Positions 34,613 through 45,375 of a stretch of 64,000 nt of DNA are shown here, piece by piece. The first letter of the stretch is position 1; each line of letters begins with the position of its first letter. A program made the position numbers and the translations under genes. The notes under the pieces are model-generated. The model was not told the DNA's origin and did not search any database. It worked only from the letters and a program-made list of their open reading frames with translations. Origin of the DNA: Podocnemis expansa (Eukaryota > Chordata > Testudines > Podocnemididae); contig ML681995.1 in NCBI GenBank assembly GCA_007922195.1, positions 19,026,764 to 19,090,763 on the forward strand, written 5' to 3'.

Positions 34613-37285
34613 ATCATAGAATCCTAGGGTTGGAAGGGACCTCATAGGTCATCTAGTCCAACCCCCTGCCAGAGACAGGACCACTCCCACTTAAACCATC
34701 CCAGTCAGGGTTTTGTCCAGCCGGGCCTTGAACACCTCCAAAGATGGTGACTCCACCACCTCCCTTGGCAGCTCATTCCAAGACTTCACCACTCTCCTGG
34801 TAAAAAAGTTTTTTTCTAATATCCAGCCTAGACCTCCCTAACTGCAACTTGAGACCATTGCTCCTCGTTCTGTCCTCCGTTACTACCGAGAACAGTCGAG
34901 CTCCATCTTCCTTAGAGGATCCCTTCAAGTAGTTGAAGGTTGCTATCATATCCCCCCTCAATCTTCTCTTTTGCAGACTAAATAAGCCTAATGCTTTCAG
35001 TCTTTCCTCATAGGGCTTGTGCTCTAGCCCTTTAATCATTTTGGTTGCCCTCCTCTGAACTCTCTCTAGCATGTCCCTGTCCTTTTTGTAGTGGGGAGCC
35101 CAAAACTGGACACAGTATTCTAGATGTGGCCTCACCAGTGCAGAATAGAGGGGAATGATCACATCCCTTGATCTGCTGGTAATACTTCTTCTGATGCAGC
35201 CCAGTATGCCAGTGGCCTTTTTGGCAGCAAGAGCACACTGCTGACTCATATCTAGCTTCCCATCCACCATGACCCCCAGGTCCTTTTCTACACTGCTGCT
35301 ACTTAGCTGAATGTTTCCCAGCCTGTAGCAGTGCATAGGGTTTTTTTGTCCCAAATGCAGGATTTTACACTTGTCCTTATTGAACTTCATAAGATTTCTA
35401 TTGGCCCACTGTTCCAATTTATCTAGGTCTCCCTGAATCCTGTCCTTGCCCTCCAACGTGTCTACTGGTCCCCCCAGCTTGGTGTCATCCGCAAACTTAC
35501 TGAGAATGCAGTCTATTCCATCATTCAGATCATTGATGAAAATGTTGAACAGAACCGGCCCCAGGACTGACCCCTGGGGCACACCACTCGTGACCGGTTG
35601 CCAGCTAGACATGGAACCATTGATTCCTACACGCTGAAACCGTTGATCTAGCCAGTTCTCTATCCACCTTATAGTACACCTATCCAACCCATACTTCCTT
35701 AATTTGCCAATGAGAATGCTGTGGGAAACTGTATCAAAAGCCTTACTAAAATCAAGGTATATGACATCAATGGTGCTTCCCGCATCCAGAAAACCAGTCA
35801 TCTGCTCATAGAAGGAAATGAGATTGGTGAGGCATGATTTACCCTTGGTAAATCCATGCTGACTGTTCCTGATCACTTTATTTTCCTCTAAGTGTGTGAG
35901 GATGGATTCTTTGAGAATCTGCTCCATAATTTTTCCAGGGATTGAGGTGAGGCTGAGTGGTCTGTAATTCCCTGGATCCTCCTTTTTCCCTTTCTTGAAA
36001 ATAGGCACTACATTTGCTTTTTTCCAGTCCTCTGGCACCTCCCCCGTTCTCCATGAGTTTTGAAAGATAACGGCCAGTGGTGCGGCTATTTTGTCGGCCA
36101 ATTCCCTTAGCACCCTTGGATGCAGTTCGTCCAGCCCCATGGACTTGTGCACTTGCAGCTTCTTTAAGCAGTCCCTAACCTGACCTTCCATCACCAAGGG
36201 CCTGTCTTCTTCTCTCCCATCTGCCACACCCATGGTAGTGGGCTGGGAGCTGACCCTGCCTGTGAAAACTGAAGCAAAAAATGCATTGAGCTCTTCAGCT
36301 TTTTCCTCATCCTCTGTCACAAGGATGCCTGCCCTATTCAGCAAGGGGCCTACACCATCCCTGATCCTCTTTTTGTTATTAACATACTTGTAGAACCCCT
36401 TCTTGTTATCTTTTACATCCCTTGCTAGCCGCAGCTCCATTTGTCCTTTGGCCTTTCTGATTTTATCCCTGCAGTCCCTAGCAATATCTTTATATGCCTT
36501 TTTGGACATTTGACCAAGCTTCCACTTCCTATAAGCTTCCTTTTTATGTTTAAGCTCAGAGCAGAGTTCTCTGCTAAGCCATTCTGGCTGCCTCACATGT
36601 TTGTTCTTTCTCCTAATTGGAATGGCAGCTTCCTGTGCCCTTAGCAGAATGTTTTTAAAATATAGACAACTCTCTTGGACTCCTTTCCCCTTCAGATTAG
36701 CTTCCCAAGGGATCCTGCCCATCAGTTCCCTGAGGGAGCCAAAATCTGCTTTTTTGAAGTCCAGGGTTTTTGTTTTGCTTCTTTCCTTCCTTCCTTTAAT
36801 CAGCATCCTGAACTCAACCATGTCATGGTCACTACTGCCTAGCTTGCCATTTACCTCTACATCCCTGATCAATTCTTCCCTGTTTGTGAGCAGCAAGTCG
36901 AGCAGTGCAAGGCCCCTAGTTGGTTCCTCTAGCATTTGTGCTAGAAAGTTGTCCCCAACACTCTCTAAAAATCTCCTGGATTGCCCATGCACTGCTGTAT
37001 TGGCCTCCCAGCAGATGTCAGGGTAATTGAAGTCCCCCATCAGCACCAGGGCCTGTGATCTAGAAGCTTCCGCTAGTTGTCCATAGAACACCTCATCCAC
37101 CTCCTGCTTCTGGTTTGGTGGTCTATAGCAGACCCCCACCACAACATCCCCCTTGTTGCTTTCCCCTCTCAATGTAACCCACAGACTTTCTACAGGCATG
37201 CTTCCACTTCCATAATGTAGCTCTGAGCAGTCATAGAGCTCTTTTACATATAGATGTATGACCACTAATGACTCAATGCATTTCA
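34613..37285 (-). mobile_element. CR1 LINE with long open frame, inserted in a DIRS recombinase gene
   Basis: The 3' end lies at 34613 (minus strand) with 'atgaggtcccttccaaccct', 'aggattctatgat' and a 'ggtttaagtgggagtggtcc' hairpin context. The 5' end is truncated inside the endonuclease domain at 37285. The flanking sequence on each side is recombinase from DIRS copy C, so this insertion is younger than that element. A possible short duplication 'aatgcat' occurs at both sides (about 34602 and 37273), but CR1 usually makes no clear duplication and I do not rely on it. Confidence 0.9.
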
Positions 37286-37286
37286 T
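34773..37286 (-). CDS. CR1 ORF2 fragment: endonuclease (C-terminal part) and reverse transcriptase
   Basis: One uninterrupted frame of 837 codons. The first codons come from flanking sequence. About residues 45-150 are the C-terminal half of an APE-type endonuclease, with [14 protein letters not shown] and S-S-D-H-D-M-V. Residues from about 410 form the reverse transcriptase: [31 protein letters not shown] and the catalytic F-A-D-D-T-K-L-G-G. The end Y-Q-E-S-G-E-V-L-E is out of frame: the usual F-T-R-R-V-V-K-x-W tail is lost by a one-base change in a T-run near 34808. In its family it acts in target-primed reverse transcription. The missing N-terminus means this copy cannot move by itself. 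Confidence 0.9.
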   Translation of the reverse strand: MKCIESLVVIHLYVKELYDCSELHYGSGSMPVESLWVTLRGESNKGDVVVGVCYRPPNQKQEVDEVFYGQLAEASRSQALVLMGDFNYPDICWEANTAVHGQSRRFLESVGDNFLAQMLEEPTRGLALLDLLLTNREELIRDVEVNGKLGSSDHDMVEFRMLIKGRKERSKTKTLDFKKADFGSLRELMGRIPWEANLKGKGVQESCLYFKNILLRAQEAAIPIRRKNKHVRQPEWLSRELCSELKHKKEAYRKWKLGQMSKKAYKDIARDCRDKIRKAKGQMELRLARDVKDNKKGFYKYVNNKKRIRDGVGPLLNRAGILVTEDEEKAEELNAFFASVFTGRVSSQPTTMGVADGREEDRPLVMEGQVRDCLKKLQVHKSMGLDELHPRVLRELADKIAAPLAVIFQNSWRTGEVPEDWKKANVVPIFKKGKKEDPGNYRPLSLTSIPGKIMEQILKESILTHLEENKVIRNSQHGFTKGKSCLTNLISFYEQMTGFLDAGSTIDVIYLDFSKAFDTVSHSILIGKLRKYGLDRCTIRWIENWLDQRFQRVGINGSMSSWQPVTSGVPQGSVLGPVLFNIFINDLNDGIDCILSKFADDTKLGGPVDTLEGKDRIQGDLDKLEQWANRNLMKFNKDKCKILHLGQKNPMHCYRLGNIQLSSSSVEKDLGVMVDGKLDMSQQCALAAKKATGILGCIRRSITSRSRDVIIPLYSALVRPHLEYCVQFWAPHYKKDRDMLERVQRRATKMIKGLEHKPYEERLKALGLFSLQKRRLRGDMIATFNYLKGSSKEDGARLFSVVTEDRTRSNGLKLQLGRSRLDIRKKLFYQESGEVLE

Positions 37287-37540
37287 CCTGGATATCGAAC
37301 TGTGTTAAAGACTGCTACCAGAGAGCCAGCATTCACTTTCCATGGAAAATCAGGGCTCTTTCAACCAGAACACAAGCGTCCTCCATGGCATTCCTCACCC
37401 AGGTCCCAGTCCAGGAAAATTGCAGGGTGGCAACTTGGTCCTCACTTCATACCTTTGCATCACATTATGCAATTGTCCAGCAGGTAAGAGATGACACAGC
37501 CCTGGGTGGAGCCATCCTTAAAGCAAGGAAACCTTAATTC
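37286..37540 (+). pseudogene. DIRS tyrosine recombinase (3' part), copy C
   Basis: After the CR1 the frame resumes with I-S-S-W-I-S-N-C-V. It continues to T-F-A-S-H-Y-A-I-V-Q-Q-V-R-D-D, the C-terminal block that contains the catalytic tyrosine in this family. The same block occurs in copies D and E. Confidence 0.75.
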
Positions 37541-37659
37541 TGCCCACCATCCTAGGTATGGCTAGCAATCACCTATATCAGAATGGATGGGAGCAGCGCT
37601 GGAAGAAGAACAGAAGGTTACTTACCAGTAAACGTCCTTCTTCGAGATGGGCTGCTCAC

Positions 37660-37900
37660 ATACATTCTGCACCTTCCCTCTGTCCCTGCTTTTCGGAGTT
37701 AGCAGAAAGAAGGGACTGAAGCGGGGGAGGACAGAGTCAGGGCCAAATATATACTGCGTAGGTGCACAGGATGGGATGAGGGTTGGCCACTGACCCTACA
37801 GAGACAGGCTAGGGTCAAAAGGATTCCAGGCATCCGTGCGCAGGGGCACATAGACACATATTGGAGTATATGTGAGCAGCTGATCTCGAAGAAGGATGTT
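37660..37900 (-). repeat. Right inverted terminal repeat of DIRS copy C
   Basis: It is the inverted partner of 28941-29145. It contains aaatatatactg, the reversed TATA-like core, and ends 'gtgagcagctgatctcgaag'. Confidence 0.82.
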
Positions 37901-37908
37901 TATGGTAA

Positions 37909-38013
37909 AAAATGAGAGTCCTGTGGCACTTAAAGACTAACAGATTTATTTTTTTACATAAACTTTCATGGGAGAAGATCCCACTTCATCATATCCTTTG
38001 AAGATGGGGGAAC
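37909..38013 (+). repeat. Fold-back family half-unit with 9-bp duplication
   Basis: A single arm of the family (gagtcctgtggcacttaaag to atcccacttcatcatatcct) is flanked by ttatggtaa at 37900-37908 and 38014-38022. It lies inside the terminal region of DIRS copy C. It shows that a half-unit, not only a full palindrome, can be found at a site with a duplication. Confidence 0.75.
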
Positions 38014-38040
38014 TTATGGTAAGTCACCTTCCATTCCTTG

Positions 38041-39043
38041 GACTCTTTGGATGTCCCTCTGGCACACAGATGTGATGACCCCTCAGTCTTCTTATTAAAA
38101 AATAATTTAATCAGAAATGAACAGTCATGAAACTGAAGATTTAGAAAAAGTTATTTGCCCAAAAGGAATGAATCACACAGCATTGTAAGTTTTGTGGTGT
38201 CATTCTTATTTTCGGTGTTTGTCACACATTACATCCCAAATGGAATTCCATAACTTTAGGAGAAAAGAAAACAGTTTACTATTGTTCTGTTGATGGTCAA
38301 GTAGGAATAGTCAGGCTAACTCACCCAACTCCCCTCATGGTTGAGGCTTCTTTCACTTATTTTTCTTCCTTTTAGATGTTAAAATTTTCCATCTTCTATG
38401 GAGAGATGAAGACAAGTAGCAGATGTGGCTTTACTGTAGGTCAGTGGTTCTCGATTTTTGGCCTGTGGACCATTGATAGTCTGTGAGGGTACTGCAGGTG
38501 GTCCAGGTGGGGGACAGGGAGCTTATTAGAGTGGGTAAATGTACTGTAATGACTGCAATGTGTTTGTGAGTGAGCATAATAAATTATTAGAAATAGCTGC
38601 ATTTTTAATACCCTTTGATGTACAAGTTTGATTCCTGTCAGCCATAGGCTGTGTTAAAAATGTTTAAAATGCAAGGGGATTGATGGCGACACACAGTATA
38701 AATGTATATATGTTTATATGTGAGAAGGAGTTCGTCTCTGATCCTGCAAGCATTTATATACAGGTTGTATCGAAATATGTGAATAGTCCTATTGAAGTTA
38801 GTAAGCCTACTTGCATGAATAAAATTTAAGCACACGCATACCTGTTGGCAGGATTGGTAGCATACACTAGCCCTGTGCTATTTTTTTCTGAGAAGTAGTA
38901 TGTGAAGTGAAGTATAAATGGAAATCCTTCCTCCTATATAAACTTCATGTCCTTCCAATGTGTTGTGGGAGTCCTACTACTTTCAGTGTCGGCCTCTTGG
39001 TTTTTCCTTCTGCATCCAGTCTCTGGGCACTCAAATTCACAAA
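38041..39043. other. Intron sequence with a possible hAT-like end
   Basis: At 38443 'cagtggttctcgatttttgg' looks like a hAT-type end, but I could not find its partner. The rest is AT-rich and without supported features. Confidence 0.4.
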
Positions 39044-39326
39044 CAGGAACATCACTGCCCCAGCGAAAGACCCGGGGCATGGTCCCAGGCCCCGCTCCCT
39101 GGCCACAATGTGGCACCTGGGACGGGGCCAGGAGAGGCAAGCAGTACCGCGGGCAGCCTGGCCTCAATTCCCAGCTAGGAGAGGCAAGCTCCGCCATGAG
39201 TGGCCCGGCCTGGATCCCTGATAGGGGATGGGACTAGGAGAGGCAGGAGCTGCCCTGGGCACTTGGGGCACTGGTGCCGGGACTTGGGGCAAGTGACCCG
39301 TGTGCCAGGTTCCAGTGACACCCCTG
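39044..39326. mobile_element. hAT-like miniature element, same group as 32796-32996
   Basis: The left end caggaacatcactgcccc and right end ccagtgacacccctg are inverted. The flanks ttcacaaa and ttctgaaa match at 6 of 8 bases. The interior shares the ggccccgctccctggcc type of composition and a 'cactggtgccgggacttggg' block with 32796-32996. Confidence 0.65.
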
Positions 39327-39976
39327 TTCTGAAATACTATTTCAGCTGTCACTGTTGCTCTGATAACTTCAGATTCACATCTGCACTCCTGACCTGTCTG
39401 CTCTTGGTCAAACCAAAATCTCAGTTTATTTTTCTGACATCTCCCTTTGAATGTCCAGCCTTCATCTTAAACATAACCTGGCCAAAACATTGCTCTTAAT
39501 CATTCCCTTCAATCCTCCAAAACTCCACTATCATCTTCTCTTTATCATAGGCCCATAGCTTAGGTATTTTCTTTGACTTGGCCCTCTCCAGCTCTTTACT
39601 TCCAGGCCATATCTAAATTTTGCCATTTCTTCCTGAATAACATTTCTTAAAATATGGTCTTTTCTGTTCACACAGCTAAAACCTCCTCCAGATTTCATCT
39701 TTTCATGTCTCAACTTCTCCAGTTTCATCCTGTCTGGCATTGACAAATTTCATCATGCCCCAAATTCTGCTGCAAGGAGTGCAGTAACCTTGGGGAGGTA
39801 GTGGTTAATACCCTGGTCGGTGAGTCCTAGGGGAGCCAATGGGAACAAAGTACAGGTTTTTGAATTGGAGCAGCAGCCGTGCCTGTTCTTGTTTGGTGGC
39901 ATCGGGGCTCCTGGAAGGATCAGGAGGCGAGCAAGTGGAAAGGCCTGAAGTAACATCCTTGCCAAGGATAAGCTCA
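39327..39976. other. Intron sequence with an unnamed repeat
   Basis: The block 39776-39970 read on the minus strand gives a 74-codon frame (39805-40029) and resembles a moderately repeated reptile sequence, but I cannot name it. The rest is AT-rich. Confidence 0.35.
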
Positions 39977-40200
39977 AGTTCTTCTTTGAGCAGTGTCCCC
40001 GACTGCTCCACTTCAGGTGTGTGGCACACCCCACACCTAGCCCAGAGATTCTTTTAGCAGTGTCCCCACGGGGGGGGGGGGGGGGGGGGGAGGGGGCGCA
40101 CGCCACCGTGGAGCATGATTTTCACACCACTGGCAGGCGCGCGCACTCACTCTCCCCCCCTTCCCTCAGTTCTATTTTTACCGCTTCGACGCTAGACAGA
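39977..40200 (+). repeat. Left inverted terminal repeat of DIRS copy D, with a 21-G run
   Basis: Blocks 'cgcacgccaccgtggagcat' and 'attttcacaccactggcagg' recur inverted at about 45590-45645. An uninterrupted run of 21 G occupies 40070-40090. The right repeat lacks this run at the matching place. Confidence 0.82.
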
Positions 40201-40289
40201 GATTTCAGAGCTTCCCACTCTCTCCTAACAAAAACTACCCAATTACCTTAAAAAAATCCAAACCAACCTGAATCCTGTCAACGGCCAAT

Positions 40290-41906
40290 GCCGAGCCCCT
40301 CAGGCTTCAAGAGGGGTGCCTCTTGCCGTGAGGCAATGCCGTCTTCAGATGGCCATTCCAAATGTCTAAAGTGCCTGGGAGAGGCACATACAACATCAAA
40401 ATGTGGCCACTGCAGAAACCTAACCTCCTGAACATGTAAGGAAAGGGAGATTAATTTGAAGCTATTGCTTATGGAGGGCTCCCTCAGACTGGAATCTGAT
40501 CCCGGTCCACCCTTGCAGCCACAGCACGAAGATAAAAGGTGCTCAACTGAGCCTTTGCCAGCGCCTAAGAGATCGAGGAGCTCAGCTTCCAATGCTGGCT
40601 CCCTCGACTCTAAATCAAATTCGGGGAGAAATTCCCCCAATGCTCCCTGACTCCCACACAGTGCTCCTTTGAAGCGTGGGCTCTCTTCTGCACCGGCAAA
40701 TGGAACGCCAGTGCGGTCAGCGGCTGCACGCAGCGCTGCAGTGCCGCAACCGGGTTTACCAGCACCGGCAACGGTGCCCACGGAACCGGCTCCGAACCCA
40801 CCATTGCCTCCAGCACTGCCACCTGCACTGTCACTGGCACCTACATTTTTTCAATAACTTGCTGCAGCCTTCTCTTGCAACAGCCAACATGATTGACTCC
40901 ACAATGCTGCCTTCCTCTGCTGCTCAAAATGCTTCCCAAACCAACATTCACAGGAAGCATGAGAGAAAGTCCCATCATATTGATGTTGGGGACGATTTCA
41001 TAGGGTCTACATCTCTGGTACCCCCATTCGTCACCCGGGTTAGTTTCTCCACAGTCCACTCTATCAGACCATAGCTCTGTGTCAGCAAGCAGGGAGGCTC
41101 CCTCTGCTGACAAAGCACTGCAACTGCAGCAGCCTGTACATGTTAATACAGTGCCTAATATGCGTTTTACATGGCCATATCCACAATGGCCTCTCAACCC
41201 GTCTTTCAACATGCCATATATGCCTTGGCTTCCCTGGCCACAGTCGCAGATATCGGCACTACCACCTTCAACTTCTCAGATGTCAGTGCCAGTGCAGCTG
41301 CCTACTACAGTCACCCCTCATCAGCTTACAGATCAGATACCTGCTGGAAATCCTCAAGCTCAGCAACAGGATTCCCTTGACACACCACTTCTCCTTTCCA
41401 AATCTGATGATATCAAGCAGTTTCAGGAGCTATTTAGGAGGGTGGCAGAATCTATGGACATCCCTACTCAGGATACATCTACGGTGCAACATAAGCTCTA
41501 TAGAATCGTACAGTCATCTATTTCCACAAAGGTAGCTCTCCTCATGGATGACGGTATCATGGAGCCCGTTAACATTATATGGCAGACACCAGCTTCTTCT
41601 GCCCCAACAAATAAAAAATCCAAAAAGAAATATTTTATTGCCCCTAAGGGCAATGAATTTCTATTCACCCATCCGCAGCCGAATTCATTGGTGGTGGAAG
41701 CTGCAAACCAGAGGCTCAAACAACACCGCAACACGTCAGCCACAACAGAAAGGGATGACAAAAAGTTGGATACCTTAGGCAGGAAAGTATACATATCTGC
41801 TGCCTTCCAAACCCGAGTAGCTAACTACATCGCAATCTTATCCAATTACAATCACAACTTGTACACCAAGATGATGGGTTTTATCGATTTTTATTCCAGA
41901 GGATAA
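40290..41906 (+). pseudogene. DIRS gag gene, copy D (mostly open)
   Basis: The start region has C-L-K-C-L-G-E-A-H and K-C-G-H-C (zinc knuckle, about 40355-40420). A proline- and serine-rich middle follows. Frame 41079-41906 (275 codons) carries the gag core: K-L-D-T-L-G-R-K-V-Y-I and then F-Q-T-R-V-A-N-Y-I-A-I-L-S-N-Y. The frame breaks at 41906 and continues at 42004 with D-L-P-F-D-K-D-K-L-F and L-K-D-S-R-A-T. Gag is taken to package the element RNA. The break makes it a pseudogene. Confidence 0.75.
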
Positions 41907-42003
41907 GAGGAATGATTACAAAAATGTTCTTTACGAGGGTCAGTTAGTCACTTATACAGCACTCTGTGCCGCCTTTGACGCAGCAGACGTAGCTGCCAGA
42001 ACG

Positions 42004-42363
42004 ATGGGCACCGCCATAGTCATGCGCAGATCTTCCTGGCATCATGCTGCGGCGCTACCTAGACAAACGAAAACTACAATTGAGGACTTGCCATTTGATA
42101 AAGACAAACTGTTTTGTGAGAGGACGAACGAAGTGATGCTCACTCTAAAAGATTCACGTGCTACCCTTCACACGCTTGGCATATATACTCCTCTACCTCG
42201 CAGAGCATACAGCAGATATCAACCGTACAATTATAGATATTGCACTTATCAGAACAGAAGAATTGGTAACACCAGACCCAGACAAAGAAACCAGAACAGG
42301 AGGAGACAGCTGAACCAGTCAACCACAGCTATTCATTCAAATATCTCTAAGCAGCAATTTTGA
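42004..42363 (+). pseudogene. DIRS gag C-terminal part, copy D
   Basis: A 119-codon frame contains E-D-L-P-F-D-K-D-K-L-F and a basic tail rich in R, N and Q. The same D-L-P-F motif occurs in the last element of the window near 63570. It follows the 41906 frame break by about 100 bases. Confidence 0.65.
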
Positions 42364-42689
42364 TACCATCATCGAGGGATTGCTCGACCACCCTACCTTC
42401 ATGCCATCAATAACTCAGCACAGTCCTTCCTTTTTTTGCTACTGTCTCTTGCCCTTCCTCCACCAGTGGCAAGCCATCATGATGGACAAGAGGGTTTTAC
42501 AAATTATCACCAAGGGTTATTCCATCTCCTTTACGTCGAAACCCACTGCCCATCACCCTTCCCCGTCCCTATTCAGGGACCCCAATCTTGTACACATCCT
42601 CTAGAAGGAGGCAGAAAACTTGTTATAACTAAGAGCAATAGAGGAGGTTCCAATCCAGTTTATTGGGAAGGTTTTTTTACTCCCATTAT

Positions 42690-43500
42690 TTCATAACAGA
42701 AAAACGTACAGGCAGCTGGCAATCAATGCTGGACTTGCGCGAGTTAAACTCATAAGACCTCAGAAGTTCAAAATCATTTTCACTAGGCCTGATAATTCCT
42801 TCTCTAGAAAAAGGGGACTGGTTGACATCCCTCAACTTAAAGGACACCTATTTTCATGTACCAATACACGCAGCCCACAGAAAATTCCTCCGCTTCCAGT
42901 TTCAAAACAAGCATTATCAATACATGGTGCTGCCGTTTGGCCTCTGTATGGCACTGAGTTTTCTTGAAGCTCATGGCGGCGGTAATGGCATCCCTACACA
43001 GGAAGAAAGTCATGATATTCCCTTATCTCGATGACTTCCTTATCTGAGCAAGATCATACCACGAAGCATTAACTGTAACAAAACTCACAGAGAAAACTTT
43101 CTTAGCACTAGGCCTCGCTATAAATTACGACAAATCAGTCACAATACTGACTCAGGAAATACTTTATATAGGAGCCAGGATCGACACAACTTTAGCAAGA
43201 GCATTCTTACCTCAGCAGAGATACTTCACAATAAAACAAATGGCACTTGCGCTGCAGGCTTCAATAACAGCATCGAACCAGGCTTGCATGCAAATGTTAG
43301 GCCACATGGTGGCTACGGCCTACCTAGTCCATTATGCCAGACTCAGAATGAGACCACTACAGTTATGGTTTCTCAACCAGCAATGTCATCACAGGACACT
43401 AAAATACACACTTTCAATCTCACGCCTGGTCAAGCATTCCCTTTCCTGTTGGACACTAGAGTCAAATCTTTGTCAGGGAATCCCATTTACCAACCGCTAA
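42690..43500 (+). pseudogene. DIRS reverse transcriptase, copy D
   Basis: Frame 42822-43034 has S-L-N-L-K-D-T-Y-F-H-V-P-I, L-R-F and V-L-P-F-G-L-C. A frameshift near 42957 moves the reading to a second frame. There the catalytic box F-P-Y-L-D-D-F-L-I is intact at about 43015-43045 and is followed immediately by a stop. The thumb and connection follow with many changes. Confidence 0.8.
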
Positions 43501-44310
43501 CTGCAAGTTCTTATCATGACAGATGCTTCCCTAACGGGCTGGGGCGCCCACTGTCAGCACCTAAATGCTCAGGGTCGATGGGCTCCCCACGAAAGATCCT
43601 TTCTTATCAACCTACTTGAGCCCAGGGCGGTATGATATGCATGTCGTCAATTCCTTCCACCCATAGCGGGACAAGCAATCATGATTTGAACGGACAACAC
43701 AGTATGTATGCACTACATAAATCAACAAGGGGGCATTCGCTCCCCATGCCTTTGTGTAGAATCAATGAAACTTTGGGAGTGGTGCATTATTCACGAGGTT
43801 CATATATCAGCACTATACCTGCCAGGGAATCTGAACACTATTGCTGACAACCTCAGCAGGGTTTTCCCACTAACTCAGAAATGGGAACTATGCGACGACA
43901 TCCTGTCCCACATATTCAAGCTATGGGTCATGCCCAAAATCGACCTTTTTGCGACACAAGACAACAGCAAATGCCAATACCTCTGCTCCCACGCAGGAAT
44001 CGGGCGGGGATCGCTAGGCGACGCATATGCCATGGATTGGAGTCAGGCCTTTCTATACGCATTCCCACCAATTCCCTTGATGCCTCAAGTAATATGGAAA
44101 CTTCGCCAAGACAGAGCAAGGGTGATATTAATAGCCCCAGCATGGCCTTGTCAGCTGTGGTATACTTACCTCCTCAGGATGTCAATACATCAACCACTCA
44201 CTCTTCCAGACATTCTAACCCTTCTATCACAAAAGCAGGGAAATCTAACACATACTCACCTCCACAAGCTCCACCTAACAGCATGGAGCCTCGATGGTTC
44301 GATAATTTAG
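43501..44310 (+). pseudogene. DIRS RNase H and following domain, copy D
   Basis: RNase H shows M-T-D-A-S-L-T-G-W-G-A-H at about 43515-43550. It then shows L-P-G-N-L-N-T-I-A-D-N-L-S-R at 43820-43860, the end of the domain. Frame 43708-44310 (200 codons) continues with P-K-I-D-L-F-A-T-Q-D-N and I-L-I-A-P-A-W-P-C, the conserved linker toward the recombinase. Two frameshifts separate these parts. Confidence 0.8.
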
Positions 44311-45330
44311 AACTTCAATGCTCTGACGAAGTCAGAAACATCCTGCTAAACAGCAGAAAACCTGCAACAAGAAAAACTTAGCTTCAGAAGTGGTGCAGGT
44401 TTTTCAGCTGGTGCTCCCATATGTCAGTTGATCCTTCGCATGCTACCATTCCCAAAATCTTCGACTATCTTCATCACCTTAAAGAGACAAAAGTTGCAGT
44501 TAATACTATTAAGGTTCATCTAGCAGCCATCTCTACCTTTCACGATGCAATAGATGAGTCATTTATATTCTCACATTGCATAGTAAAGAGATTTATGGTG
44601 GGATTGAATAACCTCTATCTGCAGACGCGTCCCCTTGCCCATCCATGGGACCTCTCGAAGGTTCTAAGGATATTAATGAAACCCCCATTTGAGCCTCTAG
44701 CCATGGCCTCCCTTCTTAATCTATCAATGAAAGTCACATTCCTTATGGCCATAATGTCTACAAGGCATGTCGGAGAGCTAGCAGCCCTCATGGCCCATCC
44801 CCCATACACAATTTTTTATAAAGACAAAATCTTCTTGCGACCCCACCCTAAATTTCTTCCGAAAATCACATCAAACTTCCACATGAACCAGACTATACAT
44901 TTACCTACCTTCTGTCCAAAACCAAACAGCATGAAACACCAGGCAGCCCTCCATACCCTGGATGTTATGCATGCCATCGCTTTCTATCTGCAAAGAACAA
45001 AACAATTCAGGAAGACCCTAAGACTCTTTGTCTCCACTGCAGAGCACTCACAAGACAACCCAGTGTCCAAACAGAGACTGTCAAAATGGATATCTTCCTG
45101 CATCTGAACTGCATACACATTATCACAAACTGAACCACCTGATAATATAAGAGCGCATTCAACCAAAGCAGTAGCCACTTCTACTGCTTTTCTCAAGAAT
45201 GTCCCTCTATTGGACATCTGTAAAGCTGCTGCATGATCCTCCGCAGACACTTTTGTGAGACATTATGCCATAGAACAATTCTCCCAGACAGACACATCAC
45301 TGGGTAGAGCAGTACCAGCAACCTCACTTA
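44290..45330 (+). pseudogene. DIRS tyrosine recombinase, copy D
   Basis: The frame to 44381 has S-D-E-V-R-N-I-L-L-N-S-R-K and is followed by a stop. Frame 44421-45107 (228 codons) has L-A-A-I-S-T-F-H, then F-L-M-A-I-M-S-T-R-H-V-G-E-L-A-A-L with the first catalytic arginine, and later V-S-K-Q-R-L-S-K-W-I. After a stop the C-terminal block F-V-R-H-Y-A-I-E-Q-F lies near 45253-45285, where the active tyrosine is expected. In DIRS elements this enzyme inserts a circular DNA copy and leaves no target duplication. Confidence 0.8.
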
Positions 45331-45375
45331 CTCAGCCATCCGAAGTCCCAACTTCCTACATGGGACACTGCTAAA

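Larger units (their letters stand above)
28938..38040 (+). mobile_element. DIRS-type retrotransposon (copy C), nearly full length with nested insertions
   Basis: The left end (about 28940-29145) and right end (about 37660-37900) are inverted copies: gcatggatgcctggaagcct at the left matches, in reverse, gcacggatgcctggaatcct at the right. Terminal-repeat inversion instead of direct LTRs is diagnostic of DIRS elements. Between them lie gag, reverse transcriptase, RNase H and a tyrosine recombinase in order. Three later insertions interrupt it: a hAT-like unit at 32796-32996, a CR1 at 34613-37285 and a fold-back unit at 37909-38013. Without these the element would be about 6.1 kb. Many frameshifts show it is inactive. 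Confidence 0.85.

Noticed and set aside
34602..37280. Target duplication 'aatgcat' around the nested CR1
   Set aside because: It is only seven bases, its position relative to the CR1 ends is uncertain, and CR1 elements usually lack clear duplications.
38443..38640. Further hAT-like element starting cagtggttctc
   Set aside because: The left end looks right, but no inverted partner or duplication could be found.
40278..40781. 167-codon minus frame
   Set aside because: It is the shadow of the gag region of DIRS copy D on the other strand.
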